This document shows, one piece after another, positions 6,860 to 7,072 of a stretch of 7,072 nt of DNA. Below the pieces are notes generated by a model, which did no database searches, was not told the DNA's origin, and saw only the letters and a program-made list of their open reading frames with translations. Source of the stretch: JAIXWP01 sp046309775 (GTDB lineage: Bacteria; Bacteroidota; Bacteroidia; Flavobacteriales_D; Sanyastnellaceae). Location of the stretch: the NCBI GenBank assembly GCA_046309775.1, contig JBKCOM010000075.1:1-7072 (forward strand), given 5' to 3'. A program made the translations under genes and the position numbers. Each line of letters begins with the position of its first letter. Within the stretch, counting starts at the first letter, position 1.

Positions 6860-6936
6860 TGGAATTTGGAGGATGGAGTTTGGAATTTGGAATTCGGAAT
6901 TCACAATTCGGGATTCGGAATTCAGAATTCGGAATC
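6860..6936. repeat. Tandem array of eleven 7-bp units, consensus YGGAATT
   Basis: Starting five bases after the propeller gene stop, the sequence divides without gaps into eleven heptamers: TGGAATT, TGGAGGA, TGGAGTT, TGGAATT, TGGAATT, CGGAATT, CACAATT, CGGGATT, CGGAATT, CAGAATT, CGGAATC. The first five begin with T and the last six with C, so the array has two sub-blocks. Each C-type junction creates an EcoRI-like GAATTC palindrome where the unit ends in GAATT. It is non-coding: seven is not a multiple of three and no conserved product results. It ends beside the putative insertion-sequence edge. Confidence 0.85.
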
Positions 6937-6955
6937 ACTAGTGTCCGGGAAAAAT

Positions 6956-6987
6956 AAAAGCGAGCTGACGATTCAGCTCGCTTTTTT
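6956..6987 (+). terminator. Strong intrinsic (Rho-independent) terminator
   Basis: AAAAGCGAGCTGA (6956-6968) pairs perfectly with TCAGCTCGCTTTT (6973-6985) around a CGAT loop, a 13-bp stem with a GC-rich core. It is followed by an unbroken run of six T (6982-6987). The A-rich left flank makes it usable on the minus strand too. It either ends the transcript of the T9SS cargo gene or, if it belongs to the IS, blocks transcription entering the element. Confidence 0.9.
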
Positions 6988-6990
6988 GTT

Positions 6991-7024
6991 TGGTATTTTT
7001 GCTTTACGACAAACACAAATACCA
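6991..7024 (+). promoter_or_regulatory. Inverted repeat and -7 box before the transposase start
   Basis: TGGTATTT (6991-6998) and AAATACCA (7017-7024) are exact reverse complements with an 18-nt loop. The right arm ends on the A of the predicted ATG. The left arm overlaps TATTTTTG (6994-7001), a perfect TAnnTTTG -7 box, although no -33 TTTG is seen at the right distance. A transcript from this box would start near 7008, inside the loop, and so lack the left arm. Confidence 0.42.
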
Positions 7025-7072
7025 TGGGCAAAAATGCACTTTTTTCCGGACAGCCGATCTTTAGTCAAATAA
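7024..7072 (+). CDS. DUF4372/IS4-like transposase, N-terminal fragment
   Basis: The ATG at 7024 opens a frame that runs to the window edge without a stop: MGKNALFSGQPIFSQI, 16 complete codons. The pattern of a short basic start, then F-[ST]-G-Q-P-x-F-x-Q-[IL], is how I recall many Bacteroidota transposases with an N-terminal DUF4372 domain beginning; that domain precedes an IS4-type DDE catalytic domain. The catalytic part lies outside the window, so activity and completeness cannot be judged. A terminator and a hairpin covering the start codon lie just upstream. The call rests on a short motif; an unrelated small gene is the main alternative. Confidence 0.58.
   Translation, partial: MGKNALFSGQPIFSQI

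Larger units (their letters stand above)
6941..7072 (+). mobile_element. Putative left end of an IS4-like insertion sequence (partial)
   Basis: The segment from about GTGTCCGGGAAAAAT (6941-6955) to the window edge holds a terminator, a promoter candidate and the start of a transposase-like gene, which is the usual build of an IS left end. TGTCCGGGAAAAA (6942-6954) recurs almost exactly in inverted orientation inside the transposase start (TTTTTTCCGGACA, 7040-7052). It may be the terminal inverted repeat or a transposase-binding site. The exact boundary is not provable because the right end and any target duplication are outside the window. Confidence 0.42.

Noticed and set aside
6860..6936. 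CRISPR-like array
   Set aside because: Units are 7 bp and contiguous, with no spacers and no cas genes nearby.
6866..7072. Plus-strand open frame of 68 codons after the T9SS gene
   Set aside because: It is built from the 7-bp repeat array and the terminator hairpin and runs in a different frame from the transposase-like start; its product resembles no protein family.

Overview
The window looks like chromosomal DNA from a member of the Bacteroidota, most likely a Flavobacteriales-like lineage. Three things point there: a secreted protein with a type IX secretion (T9SS) C-terminal sorting domain, two LytS/LytTR-type two-component systems of the architecture common in that phylum, and promoter candidates that fit the Bacteroidota -7 consensus TAnnTTTG with little Shine-Dalgarno signal. 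The species cannot be named from this sequence.

Layout. Positions 1-1047 (minus strand) hold the first ten codons of a response regulator and, overlapping it by an ATGA junction, a complete LytS-like membrane histidine kinase. Its upstream region (1048-1235) has a good -7 box and, just behind the -33 region, two direct repeats 20 bp apart, the arrangement expected of a LytTR operator. Positions 1236-2690 (minus) encode an exported erythromycin-esterase-family protein. Across a 185-bp divergent intergenic region with two perfect 7-bp dyads lies a second LytS-like kinase / LytTR regulator pair on the plus strand (2876-4586, overlapping by 8 bp). Next comes a large exported Asp-box (BNR) beta-propeller protein with a T9SS tail (4708-6855). 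After its stop there is an array of eleven 7-bp units (6860-6936), a strong intrinsic terminator (6956-6987), and what appears to be the left end of an insertion sequence, with the first 16 codons of a DUF4372/IS4-like transposase running off the window.

How it fits together. Two self-contained LytS/LytTR systems flank the esterase-family gene. The second is divergent from it and shares its promoter region, so regulation of the esterase gene by that pair is plausible but unproven. The T9SS protein is probably an independent surface or secreted protein. The most mechanistically interesting segment is the right edge: a terminator followed by an inverted repeat whose right arm ends on the transposase start codon, while the predicted transposase promoter would start transcription inside the loop. 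That is the layout of a read-through protection device for a mobile element.

No complete novel defence or biosynthetic system is visible. Calls rest on reading motifs by eye, with no database search.
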